Shown here: positions 51,270 to 60,357 of the stretch, piece by piece
Layout: each line of letters starts with the position of its first letter
Position numbering within the stretch: the stretch's first letter is position 1
Source of the DNA: Propionibacteriales bacterium
Lineage (GTDB): Bacteria > Actinomycetota > Actinomycetes > Propionibacteriales > Nocardioidaceae
Direction: 5' to 3'
Length of the DNA stretch: 64,000 bases
NCBI GenBank assembly: GCA_026392415.1
Contig: JAPLCC010000040.1
Span: 32,998 to 96,997 of the forward strand
The notes under the pieces: model-generated
Database searches by the model: none
Told to the model about the DNA's origin: nothing
The model's input: only the letters and a program-made list of their open reading frames with translations
Position numbers and translations under genes: made by a program

Positions 51270-52070
51270 TCAGCAGGTCAGGGTCAGGGTGAAGTTGTTG
51301 GGCAGCGCTGACCCGGCGGCCCTGACGCCCCAGGCGTTGGGTGTCGGGATGGCGCTGAACGCGATCGGTGCCGAGTTGGACGTGACCTGGGGCGCGCACT
51401 CGAGAACGTCGTACTCGGTCGACCAGAGCTCGAAGATTCCGAAAGCTGGGAGGTAACTGATCTGCAACGTGCTCGCTTGGTCGCTCGATGCGGTCAGTTG
51501 GCCCTGGTTGTCGATCTTGAACCAGTGCACGTTCGATGCCTTCGACTGCGCTTCGTTGGAGTAGCCGGTGATGACGACGCTGACCGTGGCCGAGGTTGCG
51601 CTGCTGTTGTTGAGCCGCACCTGGTTCTTCTGCCCGGGGCGGATCCAGCCGGAGAAGGTCACGGTGGAGGTGGTGTCCCACGAGGTGGCGAAGTCGCCGC
51701 CCTGTGCCGTCGTGCCGGGCACGTTGGGAGTGAGCCACAGGGTGCCTTGTTTGGTGCCGGTCTTGACCGTGACGGTCAACTTCACGAGCGTCGCGTTCGT
51801 CGGCACGGGGGTCGGTGAGCCGCTGATGGTGACGAGCTTGGTCGTGTTGGCGCCGACCACGGTCGAGGCCAGGGCCTTGTAGCCCGGAGTGACGGTGTCC
51901 CATGCGGTGTTGCTCGGGGGGTCGCCCCCGGATGCATCGGCATAGCTGGTGCTCAGCAGACCCAGGGCGAGGAGCCCGGTGACCAGGGCGGCAAGGGTGC
52001 GTCGGCGCCGTGGGCGGGCTTCACCAGCGGGGCGGATGGTGCGCTCGATGCGGATGGTCAGTGCGGGCAT
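51270..52070 (-). CDS. Hypothetical secreted protein
   Basis: Signal peptide (LAALVTGLLALGLLSTSYADA), beta-rich module VPTNATLVKLTVTVKTGTKQGTLWLTP...VSVVITGYS, Cys-containing C-terminal domain. Confidence 0.8.
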   Translation of the reverse strand: MPALTIRIERTIRPAGEARPRRRRTLAALVTGLLALGLLSTSYADASGGDPPSNTAWDTVTPGYKALASTVVGANTTKLVTISGSPTPVPTNATLVKLTVTVKTGTKQGTLWLTPNVPGTTAQGGDFATSWDTTSTVTFSGWIRPGQKNQVRLNNSSATSATVSVVITGYSNEAQSKASNVHWFKIDNQGQLTASSDQASTLQISYLPAFGIFELWSTEYDVLECAPQVTSNSAPIAFSAIPTPNAWGVRAAGSALPNNFTLTLTC

Positions 52071-52262
52071 GCTTCCTCCGTGGGTGACCCTCCCGCGGGG
52101 ACCTTATCGCTGCCATCCACCGTGTGGAAGGGCACCCGGTCGTTCAGGTCACCGGCAACGAGCGCAGACAAAGCACGTGCTGAGCGCGCACCAGACTTCT
52201 GTTCAGGTGCGGAGTCGGGTGGTAGTTTCTTGCGCGCGGGGAGGCCGATTTGAAGGATTGCC

Positions 52263-53198
52263 ATGCGATTTTCCTCCCCTTTCACTCGTGAGCGACGTAC
52301 CCGAATCGGGCGGCTCGGCGCCCTGGCCATCGGGGTAGCGGTAGGCGGCCTCCTCGCCGGTGCGATTGCCGTTGCGTCCCCGGACAACCCGGACACCACT
52401 GACGTCAGGTTCACAGCTCTGACGCCTGAGAAGGTTCTCGCCAGCAACGCCTACATCGGACCCAACGCGACCGTGTCCTACCTGGCGATCGGTGGCACCT
52501 CGACCGTGCCGTCCAACGCGACCAGCCTTCGGCTCGAGGTCACCGCGACCGGTAACACGACTGGTTCGCTGAAGGTGTACCCGATGGGCGACACGACCCG
52601 GACCCGGTCCTTCCCCTACTCCGTGGACGGGCCCGCCACGGGCACGGCGTTCATGAGTGTGGGAATGAACGACAAGGTCAGCTTCACCAACCAGGCCACC
52701 AAGGCCGGGAAACTGACCGTCAAGATCACCGGGTATTCCACCCAGGTCACCGCGGATGCCATCAACGGCTCCGGTGGCGTCAGCGGTCAGGTCCTCACCA
52801 ACACCGGCGGCGGCAACGTCGAATGGCGCAACAGCACGGGCGGCGGCACAGGTACCACCGTTCAGGAGTACTCCGTGCACGTTGACGGCCCAGTCACGGC
52901 GTTTTCCTTTTCGCCAAAGGTTGCACAGGTCACGGCCCCAGCGGGCGTCTACGCAATCTCGGTTCGGGGAACTGTTACGAGTGGAGGTGATCCCAGTTGC
53001 ATCGTGCGGAACGGCGGCAACGCGTCGGACCCCGAACTCTTCGACCTAGGAGTTGGGCTCGGAAACCTCGTCGGCAAGAAGACCGAGGTGGCCGTGATTT
53101 CAGGTCCGGCGATCAGCCTCACCTGCCACAGTCAGAACTTTGCTGTGCTGACGGACGTGACCATCGTCGCAACACGGCTCGGGAACTCCGCCTACTAA
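52263..53198 (+). CDS. Hypothetical secreted protein with GQVLTNTGGGNVEW hinge and beta-rich C-terminal domain
   Basis: Signal peptide/TM, module VPSNATSLRLEVTATGNTTGSLKVYP...LTVKITGYS, Gly-rich linker, C-terminal domain. Confidence 0.82.
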   Translation: MRFSSPFTRERRTRIGRLGALAIGVAVGGLLAGAIAVASPDNPDTTDVRFTALTPEKVLASNAYIGPNATVSYLAIGGTSTVPSNATSLRLEVTATGNTTGSLKVYPMGDTTRTRSFPYSVDGPATGTAFMSVGMNDKVSFTNQATKAGKLTVKITGYSTQVTADAINGSGGVSGQVLTNTGGGNVEWRNSTGGGTGTTVQEYSVHVDGPVTAFSFSPKVAQVTAPAGVYAISVRGTVTSGGDPSCIVRNGGNASDPELFDLGVGLGNLVGKKTEVAVISGPAISLTCHSQNFAVLTDVTIVATRLGNSAY

Positions 53199-53211
53199 CG
53201 CAGCGAAAGAC

Positions 53212-53244
53212 GGGTCTGGGGCGGGCACCGCCCGCCCCAGACCC
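53212..53244 (+). terminator. Strong hairpin terminator
   Basis: GGGTCTGGGGCGGGC-acc-GCCCGCCCCAGACCC, perfect 15-bp stem 13 bp after the stop. Confidence 0.85.
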
Positions 53245-53381
53245 ATTGGGCGCGCGAGCGCAATGCCTGTTTCGGCTCACCAACTTGGCGGGTGACCTGA
53301 CAACTTGCGAGGTTCCTGCTGAGGGTGGCTTGTGAGGGGCCAGCGGATTCAACACGCTGGGCGCAGATTCTCCGGGTGCGG

Positions 53382-53927
53382 TCAGGACCACGTGGTGTTT
53401 CTGGCCCATTCAGCGACGCTTGCGATGCGCTGTTCGAAGTAGGGCACCCATGGAACTGGGGTCGTTGTGCCGGGAGCGTGGTGCCACCAGTTTCCGCTGT
53501 GGTCCCGGGCTGGAATGCAGCCACGGCCCACCGGATCGAATCCGAGTTCCGGGATCCCGAGTGGCGCCACGAGATACTTACACCTTTGGATGGCTCCACG
53601 TCCGTTGGTCTTCCCAACGCCGTGGATCGTGTCGCTCATTGCACCGTTCTCAAAGATGACCGGTCCCATCGACCACATGTCGTAGGTGAGGTCCGAACTC
53701 TTGTCAGGGTCGGCTTGGGTTGGTGTCCCCAAGAGCCAGGCTCTGCCGAGTCGTCGAGCGCCGAGGACTTGTCCTTGCCTGACCTCATGTCCGTGATAGC
53801 CCTGCTGATGAAGCCAGACGGTCGCTGCAACGATGCGTGACCGGAGCAGGATCAGGTCCTGTTCGAGACCGACCGCTGTTCGGGCGTTGTCTGCACTCGC
53901 GCGTCGCGCCGCCCCGTCGAAGTCCAC
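53382..53927 (-). CDS. Hypothetical protein
   Basis: 182-codon ORF with ordinary amino-acid composition in a lower-GC pocket; no family recognised. Confidence 0.5.
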   Translation of the reverse strand: MDFDGAARRASADNARTAVGLEQDLILLRSRIVAATVWLHQQGYHGHEVRQGQVLGARRLGRAWLLGTPTQADPDKSSDLTYDMWSMGPVIFENGAMSDTIHGVGKTNGRGAIQRCKYLVAPLGIPELGFDPVGRGCIPARDHSGNWWHHAPGTTTPVPWVPYFEQRIASVAEWARNTTWS

Positions 53928-54061
53928 ATCCTCAGCATAGGGTCCACGACTTGCCAGGGACGTGAGGCCGTAGACGGATCGAGAGGAGGGGTCACCCGGC
54001 GGCGCACGGGGGGCTGACCAGCCCCTGGCCAGGTTGCCGGGGAGGACTTGTCGCCCAGGGC

Positions 54062-54094
54062 GTGGGTGGGGTGGGGTGGGGTGGGGTGGGGTGG
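54062..54094. repeat. G-rich (GGGGT)n microsatellite
   Basis: gtgggtggggtggggtggggtggggtggggtggt. Confidence 0.95.
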
Positions 54095-54375
54095 TCGGCG
54101 GCGGAAGGCACCGAACTCCTGAGCCGGCTCTCCAGTCCGACGAACCATCGCTTCACTGGCGTCGGTCGCGACGACCTGCATGCCGAGACCGAGTCCGACC
54201 GCCAGTTGCCTCTGCCAGCGCACCGTAGTCCGTCACCGAGACCACCTCCGTCAGCCTGTCGTCCCCAGACGTACATCCAGTACAGCCGTGGGGTGGTGCG
54301 CTCGCCGCTGCTTTGTCAGGGCCATCTCCCGCCCCGCGGGAACGGTGGACTGGACCGGTCGGGCAAGATGATGCC

Positions 54376-54921
54376 GTGCTGACCGTCCGCCGTACGCCGC
54401 GCTCGCGCGTGACCGTGCCGGCGACGATTGCCAGCCTGGAGAGTGTCGCGGCGCTCGCCCTGGCCCACGTGGCGGCCGGGGGAGAGGTGCCGGGAGCCCT
54501 CTGGCTGAGCGCCTTCGGCGTCCTCGTGTACGCCGCCAGCGTCGTCGTGCTGCGCCGCAAGGCCGGGATCCGGGTGGTCCTGCCGGTGCTGCTCGGAGCG
54601 CAGGTCCTCGGCCACGCGTGGCTGGTCGCCCTCACTCCGGGCGCGCACGCGACCCACGGCCACGAGGCCGGCGGATTCCTCGGCCTGACGGGCTCGATGC
54701 TCGTCGCGCACGCCGTTGCCGCGGCTGTCACGGGCGCGATGTGGGCCGTGCGGCGCCGCGCGGTCGTCGTACTGCTGCGCTGGTCGGACCTGGGGTGCCT
54801 GCCGGCTCCGACGCTGCGGACCGCGGCGGCCCCTGTGTCCGGGCCTTCCTTCGTCTCCCGCCGCTTCGTCGCGGCCGCCCCCACGCGCGGTCCGCCCCTG
54901 GCGGCCCTCGCGATCGCCTGA
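54376..54921 (+). CDS. Hypothetical membrane protein next to copper genes
   Basis: GTG start; several hydrophobic segments (VLLGAQVLGHAWLVALTPG..., SMLVAHAVAAAVTGAMWAV). Confidence 0.75.
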   Translation: MLTVRRTPRSRVTVPATIASLESVAALALAHVAAGGEVPGALWLSAFGVLVYAASVVVLRRKAGIRVVLPVLLGAQVLGHAWLVALTPGAHATHGHEAGGFLGLTGSMLVAHAVAAAVTGAMWAVRRRAVVVLLRWSDLGCLPAPTLRTAAAPVSGPSFVSRRFVAAAPTRGPPLAALAIA

Positions 54922-54996
54922 CTCCGTTCCCTGTCGTGGGTGGGAGGCGGGCTGTCGCTCGCGCGCCCGCACCACTTCCACAGACAGAGAGAACTC

Positions 54997-55728
54997 ATGA
55001 ACATCCGACGCTTCACCCTGCCCGCCCTCAGCGGCACCGCTGCCCTGGCCATCGTCGCGCTCAGCGCCGGCGCCGCCAGTGCCCACGTCACCGTCACGCC
55101 GAACACGACGGCCGCCGGCTCCTACGCCGTCCTCACATTCAGCGTGGGGCACGGCTGCGAGGGCTCTCCGACCACGAAGATGGCCATCGCCATGCCCGAG
55201 GAGATCCCGAACGTCACGCCGACCGTGAACCCGAACTGGACCGTCACGAAGGTCACCGGAAAGCTGACGGAGCCGATCACCGACGAGGACGGCAACGAGA
55301 TCACCGACCGGGTTGCCCAGGTCGTCTACACGGCCAAGACCCCCTTGGCCGACGGCTTCCGGGACACCGTCGAGCTCTCCGTGCAGCTGCCCGAGACCGA
55401 GGGCGAGACGCTCGCCTTCCCGGTCGTGCAGACCTGCGCCAAGGGCAAGACCGCGTGGACCGAGACGGCTGCCGACGGCCAGGACGCCGAGGAGCTCGAG
55501 CACCCTGCTCCCACGGTGACGATCACCGAGGCCACGGGTGAGGGCCACCACGGTGGCGCCGGAGCCGATGACGCCGAGGACCACGCCGACGAGGACGCCG
55601 ACCACGACGCGAAGGCAGCCAAGGACGACGACGGTGACGGCAACGGCCTCGCCATCGGCGGCCTGGTCGCCGGCATCGGTGGCCTCGCCCTCGGCGGCGC
55701 TGCTCTCGCCCGCAGCCGCAAGGCCTGA
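54997..55728 (+). CDS. YcnI family (DUF1775) copper-binding protein
   Basis: Signal peptide ending ASAHVTVTPNTTAAGSYAVLTFSVGHGCEGSPTTKMAI; acidic/His-rich linker and C-terminal TM. Confidence 0.93.
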   Translation: MNIRRFTLPALSGTAALAIVALSAGAASAHVTVTPNTTAAGSYAVLTFSVGHGCEGSPTTKMAIAMPEEIPNVTPTVNPNWTVTKVTGKLTEPITDEDGNEITDRVAQVVYTAKTPLADGFRDTVELSVQLPETEGETLAFPVVQTCAKGKTAWTETAADGQDAEELEHPAPTVTITEATGEGHHGGAGADDAEDHADEDADHDAKAAKDDDGDGNGLAIGGLVAGIGGLALGGAALARSRKA

Positions 55729-55731
55729 TCG

Positions 55732-57375
55732 ATGAGGCGTGTGCCGACTCTGCTGTTGGCCCTCCTGGTTGCCGCTTTCGCGGTGATCGGGATGGCGGCT
55801 CCGGCGTCGGCACACGCCAGCCTCGTCTCCACCGACCCTGCCGAGGGGGCCGTCCTCGCGGCGGCCCCCGAGGAGGTCACCTTCACCTTCGACGAGTCGG
55901 TCCAGCTGGTTCCTGACGGACTGCTGGCGTTCGACGCGTCGGGTGATCCCGTCGAGATCGACGCATCCGCCAGCGGCAAGGTCGTCACCGGTGACCTGCC
56001 GAGCGACCTCGACGACGGCACCTACGTCCTCACCTGGCGGGTGGTCTCGGCCGACGGCCATCCGATCGCCGGATCGCTGACCTTTCACATCGGTGCGCCC
56101 AGCGCGAAGGTCGAGCCACCGAAGACCGGTCCGACCGACCCCGGTGCGCTGCCGACCATCCAGGCGGTGGTGCACGGCGTCGACTACGTCGCCCTGCTGC
56201 TGGCGGGCGGGCTGGCCTTCTTCCTCGCCTGGACCTCGCGAGGGGTGCGCCTCGCTGATTCCGTACGCCGCCGCCTGGTCCGCATCCTGCGCGGCTCGGC
56301 CGTCGTGGCGGTCGTGGCTGCCGCGATCGCCGTACCGCTGTCGGGGGCGTATCAGCTCGGCTCCGGCCCGAGCGGGCTCTTCGACCTGTCGTCCCTCGAC
56401 CCGGACCTGGTGCGGGAGGACCTGATCGTCCTGGCCCTGCAGGCGCTGGGCCTCGGGGCCGCGGCCTGGTCCGCGACGCGAGCGAGATCCGCCCTGACCG
56501 CGGACCTGGCCACCGCTGCCGCGGTCTGGTCGCCGGCCCTCGTCGGTCACACCCGTGCCTACGAGCCCGGCACGCTGCTCGTCGTCACCGATGCCCTCCA
56601 CCTGACAGCGGGCGCCGTGTGGCTGGGCGGACTCGCCGGGCTGGCGATCGCCTTGCCGGCCGTCGCGGGCCGTCCGCGCGACGCCGTCCAGCTGCTCACT
56701 CGCTTCTCGACCGTGGCGGCCGGACTGCTCGCCCTGCTCTCGGCCACCGGCCTGCTGCTCGGCTGGCGGATCGTCGGCTCCTGGTCACGCCTGTTCGGCG
56801 AGACCTACGGTCGGCTGCTCCTGGTCAAGGTCGCGCTCGTGATGGTCGTCGTGGCGATCGCGGCGTACAACCGCTACCGGCTGGTGCCGCAGGTGACCGC
56901 GGGGATCGGCCACGACCAGCAGCGACGTGCGGCCGGACTGGTCCGCCGCACCGTCGTGGCCGAGGCAGCGCTGCTCGTCGTCGTGCTGGCCGTCACCGGC
57001 TTCCTCACCCAGAAGCCCCCGGGCGGGGAGCCGCTGGCACAGCCCACGACGGCCGAGACCGGCGTGGTCACCGGCATCGCGGACGACGACCTCAAGGTGC
57101 TCGCCGTCCTCGAACCGGGACCCGGCCTCCAGCGGCGCCTCATCGTGCAGGTGCAGGACGCGGCCGGCGAGCCGCTCGACCTGTACGACGCCCCGGCGGT
57201 CGCGCTGCGCTCCGAGACCGTCGACCTCGGCGAGATCCCGGTCGTGCCCTCGGCGACCGGCACCTACGTCGCGGACGTCGTGTTCCCGACGACCGGCACC
57301 TGGACGTTGCAGGTCAGCGTCCGGGTCGACGAGTTCACCAGCCCGGTGACGGTCATCGACCTCCGCGTCGACTGA
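55732..57375 (+). CDS. CopC-CopD fusion copper transport/resistance protein
   Basis: APASAHASLVSTDPAEGAVLAAAPEEVTFTFDESVQ (CopC) followed by multi-TM CopD region and a soluble C-terminal tail. Confidence 0.93.
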   Translation: MRRVPTLLLALLVAAFAVIGMAAPASAHASLVSTDPAEGAVLAAAPEEVTFTFDESVQLVPDGLLAFDASGDPVEIDASASGKVVTGDLPSDLDDGTYVLTWRVVSADGHPIAGSLTFHIGAPSAKVEPPKTGPTDPGALPTIQAVVHGVDYVALLLAGGLAFFLAWTSRGVRLADSVRRRLVRILRGSAVVAVVAAAIAVPLSGAYQLGSGPSGLFDLSSLDPDLVREDLIVLALQALGLGAAAWSATRARSALTADLATAAAVWSPALVGHTRAYEPGTLLVVTDALHLTAGAVWLGGLAGLAIALPAVAGRPRDAVQLLTRFSTVAAGLLALLSATGLLLGWRIVGSWSRLFGETYGRLLLVKVALVMVVVAIAAYNRYRLVPQVTAGIGHDQQRRAAGLVRRTVVAEAALLVVVLAVTGFLTQKPPGGEPLAQPTTAETGVVTGIADDDLKVLAVLEPGPGLQRRLIVQVQDAAGEPLDLYDAPAVALRSETVDLGEIPVVPSATGTYVADVVFPTTGTWTLQVSVRVDEFTSPVTVIDLRVD

Positions 57376-57384
57376 CCGTTCTGG

Positions 57385-58251
57385 TCAGCCCTGCCCGATG
57401 CCGAGTGAGGAGAACGGGACGGTGTCGGAGTCCTTCGGCGTGACGATGTCGAGGTCTGCGCCGTAGTCGAAGTACGTCTGCTCGGTCGAGGACGTGGTGC
57501 CGCCGATGTCGAAGGACACCGTGAACTTCACCGGCCGGTTGTCCTCGTCGATCCACATGTCGAAGGGCAGCTTCGCCGGCAGGAACTTGGCCGTCTCGGC
57601 GGGCAGGCCGAGCGCGTCGGCGTAGGTTTCGGTCTTCATGACGGCGCGGTAGTGGCTGGCGTCGACGCCGCCGACCTTCTCGCTGCCGACGAGCTCGAGT
57701 GAGTCGAGATCGCCCATCGCTGAGAGCGCTACTTCCGGGTCGGCGGCCGCGGCGAGACCGGCCAGCGGGTTGTCGGCGTTCTTGGGGTCGTTCGGGTCGA
57801 GCTTGACCCACTTCCCCGCAGGGATGCCCAGGCCGTCGCCCTTGAGGTAGAGCACGCCGCTCGCGATGACGGTCTCGACCTGCTGGGCGCTGCCGGGGGC
57901 GCTCTTGCCGTGCCCCAGGAACTCGCCGTCCTCGTAGACCGCCTCGGAGTTGAGGACGACCTTCATGCCGGCGGCGGTCGTGGTCGTGGTGGACCGGAAG
58001 CTGCCGGTGTCCTGCTGCGCGCGGACGATGGTCTCGAAGAACTCGTTCTTGTCGAGCCCCGAGGCGCCGTCGTCGGACCCCTCCGAGGTGCTGGCCCCGG
58101 TCGGGGCGTCGCTGGTCGCGTCGCTCGACGAACCGCCGAGCGGAGTGCTCTTGGCGTCGCCGTCGCCGCCGTCGCCGTCATTGCAGCCTGCGAACAGCAA
58201 CGTGGATGCGAGCAGTGCGGCGATCGCGGTACGGGCAGGCCTGGCGTTCAT
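57385..58251 (-). CDS. Lipoprotein, LppX/LprAFG-like
   Basis: Lipobox LLFAGC; GSFRSTTTTTAAGMKVVLNSEAVYEDGEFLGHG...LYLKGDGLGIPAGKWVKLDPND. Confidence 0.78.
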   Translation of the reverse strand: MNARPARTAIAALLASTLLFAGCNDGDGGDGDAKSTPLGGSSSDATSDAPTGASTSEGSDDGASGLDKNEFFETIVRAQQDTGSFRSTTTTTAAGMKVVLNSEAVYEDGEFLGHGKSAPGSAQQVETVIASGVLYLKGDGLGIPAGKWVKLDPNDPKNADNPLAGLAAAADPEVALSAMGDLDSLELVGSEKVGGVDASHYRAVMKTETYADALGLPAETAKFLPAKLPFDMWIDEDNRPVKFTVSFDIGGTTSSTEQTYFDYGADLDIVTPKDSDTVPFSSLGIGQG

Positions 58252-58283
58252 GGGTCTCCTGAAGTCGGGGTCTGGCGAGAAAT

Positions 58284-59168
58284 CTACGGTGCGTCGACCG
58301 TGGCGGTCACGGCCAGCTGGTGCAGCAGGCCGTCGACCCGCACCTGCACGAAGAGGCGGTAGTCGCCGGCCTTCGTGAAGGTGGTGTGGAAGGTCAGCAC
58401 CGTGCCGTCGTCGGTGATCTCGGGTGCGCCGTAGGGGTGCACGTGGATGAACCCGCGTGACTCGAGCGCGAACCCGGTGAGGTGCGCAGCGGCGCCGAGG
58501 TAGCTGCCGAGGGTCAGTGGCTCGCCGTCGAGGTTCGTGATCGCCAGCCGCAGGCGACCGTTGTCGCTCACCGTGCCCTCGCCGAGCAGGCGGGCCTGGA
58601 CCACGCCGTCGTCGCCGGCGATCGCCTGCTCGCCGCGGGGCACCGTCACCGGTTCCCAGTCGCCCGGGACCTCGACCGTCTTCCCGAGGACGATCGGCTG
58701 CGCCGTCCCTTCGGGTGTGAACTCCGCGACCACCCGCCACGGCCCGGCTTCGCCAAGGTCGGCGCGTGCGCGCCAGGTGCCGTCGTCGCCCAGGGCCGGG
58801 TGCAGGTGGCGGAAGCCGCTGAGGTCGGACCGCACGACGTAGAGGTGCAGCAGCTTGGTCTGCTCCTCGACGTAGTCCTTCACCAGGGCGCCCGACTTGT
58901 CGAGGATCCGGAAGGAGACGTCGCCGGGCTTCCCCGCAGCGGGCACCGCGACGTCGGTCATCCGGTAACCGCCTGCGGTCGCAGTTGTGCCGTCGCCGAC
59001 CGGTGCGACGGCGGCGTGCTCCTGCCCGGGTGCGTGGGTGTGGTCGGCGCCCTCGGAGGGAGGGGAGAGCACGATCCGGTCCGAGTCGGCGGGGTCCGGA
59101 TCGTCGGAGCAGCCGGCCAGGCTCAGCGAGAGGGCGGCGGCAACCGCACCGGCAACCAGTCGGCTCAT
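58284..59168 (-). CDS. Hypothetical lipoprotein, possibly metal-associated
   Basis: Lipobox LSLAGC, His-rich HTHAPGQEHAA, LHLYVVRSDLSGFRHLHPALGDDGTW, GFIHVHPYGAPE. Confidence 0.75.
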   Translation of the reverse strand: MSRLVAGAVAAALSLSLAGCSDDPDPADSDRIVLSPPSEGADHTHAPGQEHAAVAPVGDGTTATAGGYRMTDVAVPAAGKPGDVSFRILDKSGALVKDYVEEQTKLLHLYVVRSDLSGFRHLHPALGDDGTWRARADLGEAGPWRVVAEFTPEGTAQPIVLGKTVEVPGDWEPVTVPRGEQAIAGDDGVVQARLLGEGTVSDNGRLRLAITNLDGEPLTLGSYLGAAAHLTGFALESRGFIHVHPYGAPEITDDGTVLTFHTTFTKAGDYRLFVQVRVDGLLHQLAVTATVDAP

Positions 59169-60286
59169 GGCGCCACCGTCAGCAACAGGAAGGCTGCGAG
59201 CAGCACGAGGTGCACGATGCCGTTCAGCGGCTTGGCGCGGCCGGGGACGACGGTCAGGACACCGACCACGGTCGAGAGCGCGAGCAGCACGAGCTGCAGT
59301 GGCTCGAGCCCCAGTGCGAGCTCGTCATCGATCCAGATCGAGGCGAGGGCGAGCGCGGGAATGGTGAGTCCGATGGAGGCCATCGCGGAGCCGTAGGCGA
59401 GGTTGAGGCTCGTCTGCACCCGGTCCAGGAGTGCGGCGCGAACGGCGGCGATCGTCTCGGGTGCCAGCACCAGCATGGCGATGACGACGCCGACCACCGC
59501 GTGCGGGAAGCCGAGCCAGTCGACGGCGTCCTCGATCGAGTAGGACTCCACCTTCGCCAGGCCCACCACCGTGACCAGGGAGACCACGAGGAGCCCGACG
59601 CTGGTCCACGTCTGCCTGTCGGTGGGCGGGTCTGCGTGGCCGTCGCCGTCGGCGTCCTCCTTGGTCGTCCAGCCGCCCGGGCTCGCCGTGGCTGTGCCGG
59701 GGAGGAAGAAGTCGCGGTGGCGCACGGTCTGGGTGAAGACGAAGGACCCGTAGAGCGTGAGCGAGGCCAGCGCGGCGAAGGTGAGCTGCGACCCGGTCAG
59801 CACCGGACCGGCCTCGCTGGTGGTGAACGTCGGGACGACGAGTGTCAGACCCGCGAGGGCGATGACGGTGGCCAGCGCCGAACCAGTGCCCTCCGGGTTG
59901 AACACCGCGAGGTGGTGACGCAGGGCCGCGACCACGAGCGTCAGGCCGACGATGCCGTTGACGGTGATCATCACGGCCGCGAAGACGGTGTCGCGCGCCA
60001 GCGTGGCGGTGTCGCCGTTGCCGGATGCCATCAGCATCAGGATGAGACCGACCTCGATGACCGTGACTGCCACGGCGAGGAGCAGCGACCCGAACGGTTC
60101 TCCGACCTTGTGGGCGACCACCTCGGCGTGGTGCACACCTGCCAGGACGGCGCCGATCAGGGCCACCCCGATGAGGGCAGCGACCACCGGTTCCGGATGC
60201 GTGCCCCAGCTGAAGATCAGCACGATGGCAGCGAGCGGCGGCGTGAAGACCGTCCACCCGAGTCGTCCCGTGGTGGAGGCACTCAT
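59165..60286 (-). CDS. Ca2+/H+ antiporter, ChaA-like (CaCA family)
   Basis: HHAEVVAHKVGEPFGSLLLAVAVTVIEVGLIL and VIAMLVLAPETIAAVRAALLDRVQTSLNLAYGSAMASIGLTIP alpha-repeats. Confidence 0.92.
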   Translation of the reverse strand: MSASTTGRLGWTVFTPPLAAIVLIFSWGTHPEPVVAALIGVALIGAVLAGVHHAEVVAHKVGEPFGSLLLAVAVTVIEVGLILMLMASGNGDTATLARDTVFAAVMITVNGIVGLTLVVAALRHHLAVFNPEGTGSALATVIALAGLTLVVPTFTTSEAGPVLTGSQLTFAALASLTLYGSFVFTQTVRHRDFFLPGTATASPGGWTTKEDADGDGHADPPTDRQTWTSVGLLVVSLVTVVGLAKVESYSIEDAVDWLGFPHAVVGVVIAMLVLAPETIAAVRAALLDRVQTSLNLAYGSAMASIGLTIPALALASIWIDDELALGLEPLQLVLLALSTVVGVLTVVPGRAKPLNGIVHLVLLAAFLLLTVAP

Positions 60287-60357
60287 GGTCCGGATCCTAC
60301 GGGTGCGACCCAGCGACGATGACGGGCCCGTCCGCGCGCGGCCGTAGAATCAGCGCC

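Noticed and set aside
53852-54223. Minus-strand 123-aa ORF through the GGGGT repeat
   Set aside because: Contains low-complexity PHPTPPHPT from the repeat and overlaps another ORF; no support.
54153-56601. Large minus-strand ORFs opposite YcnI and CopCD
   Set aside because: Shadow ORFs with biased composition; plus-strand genes have clear signal peptides and domains.
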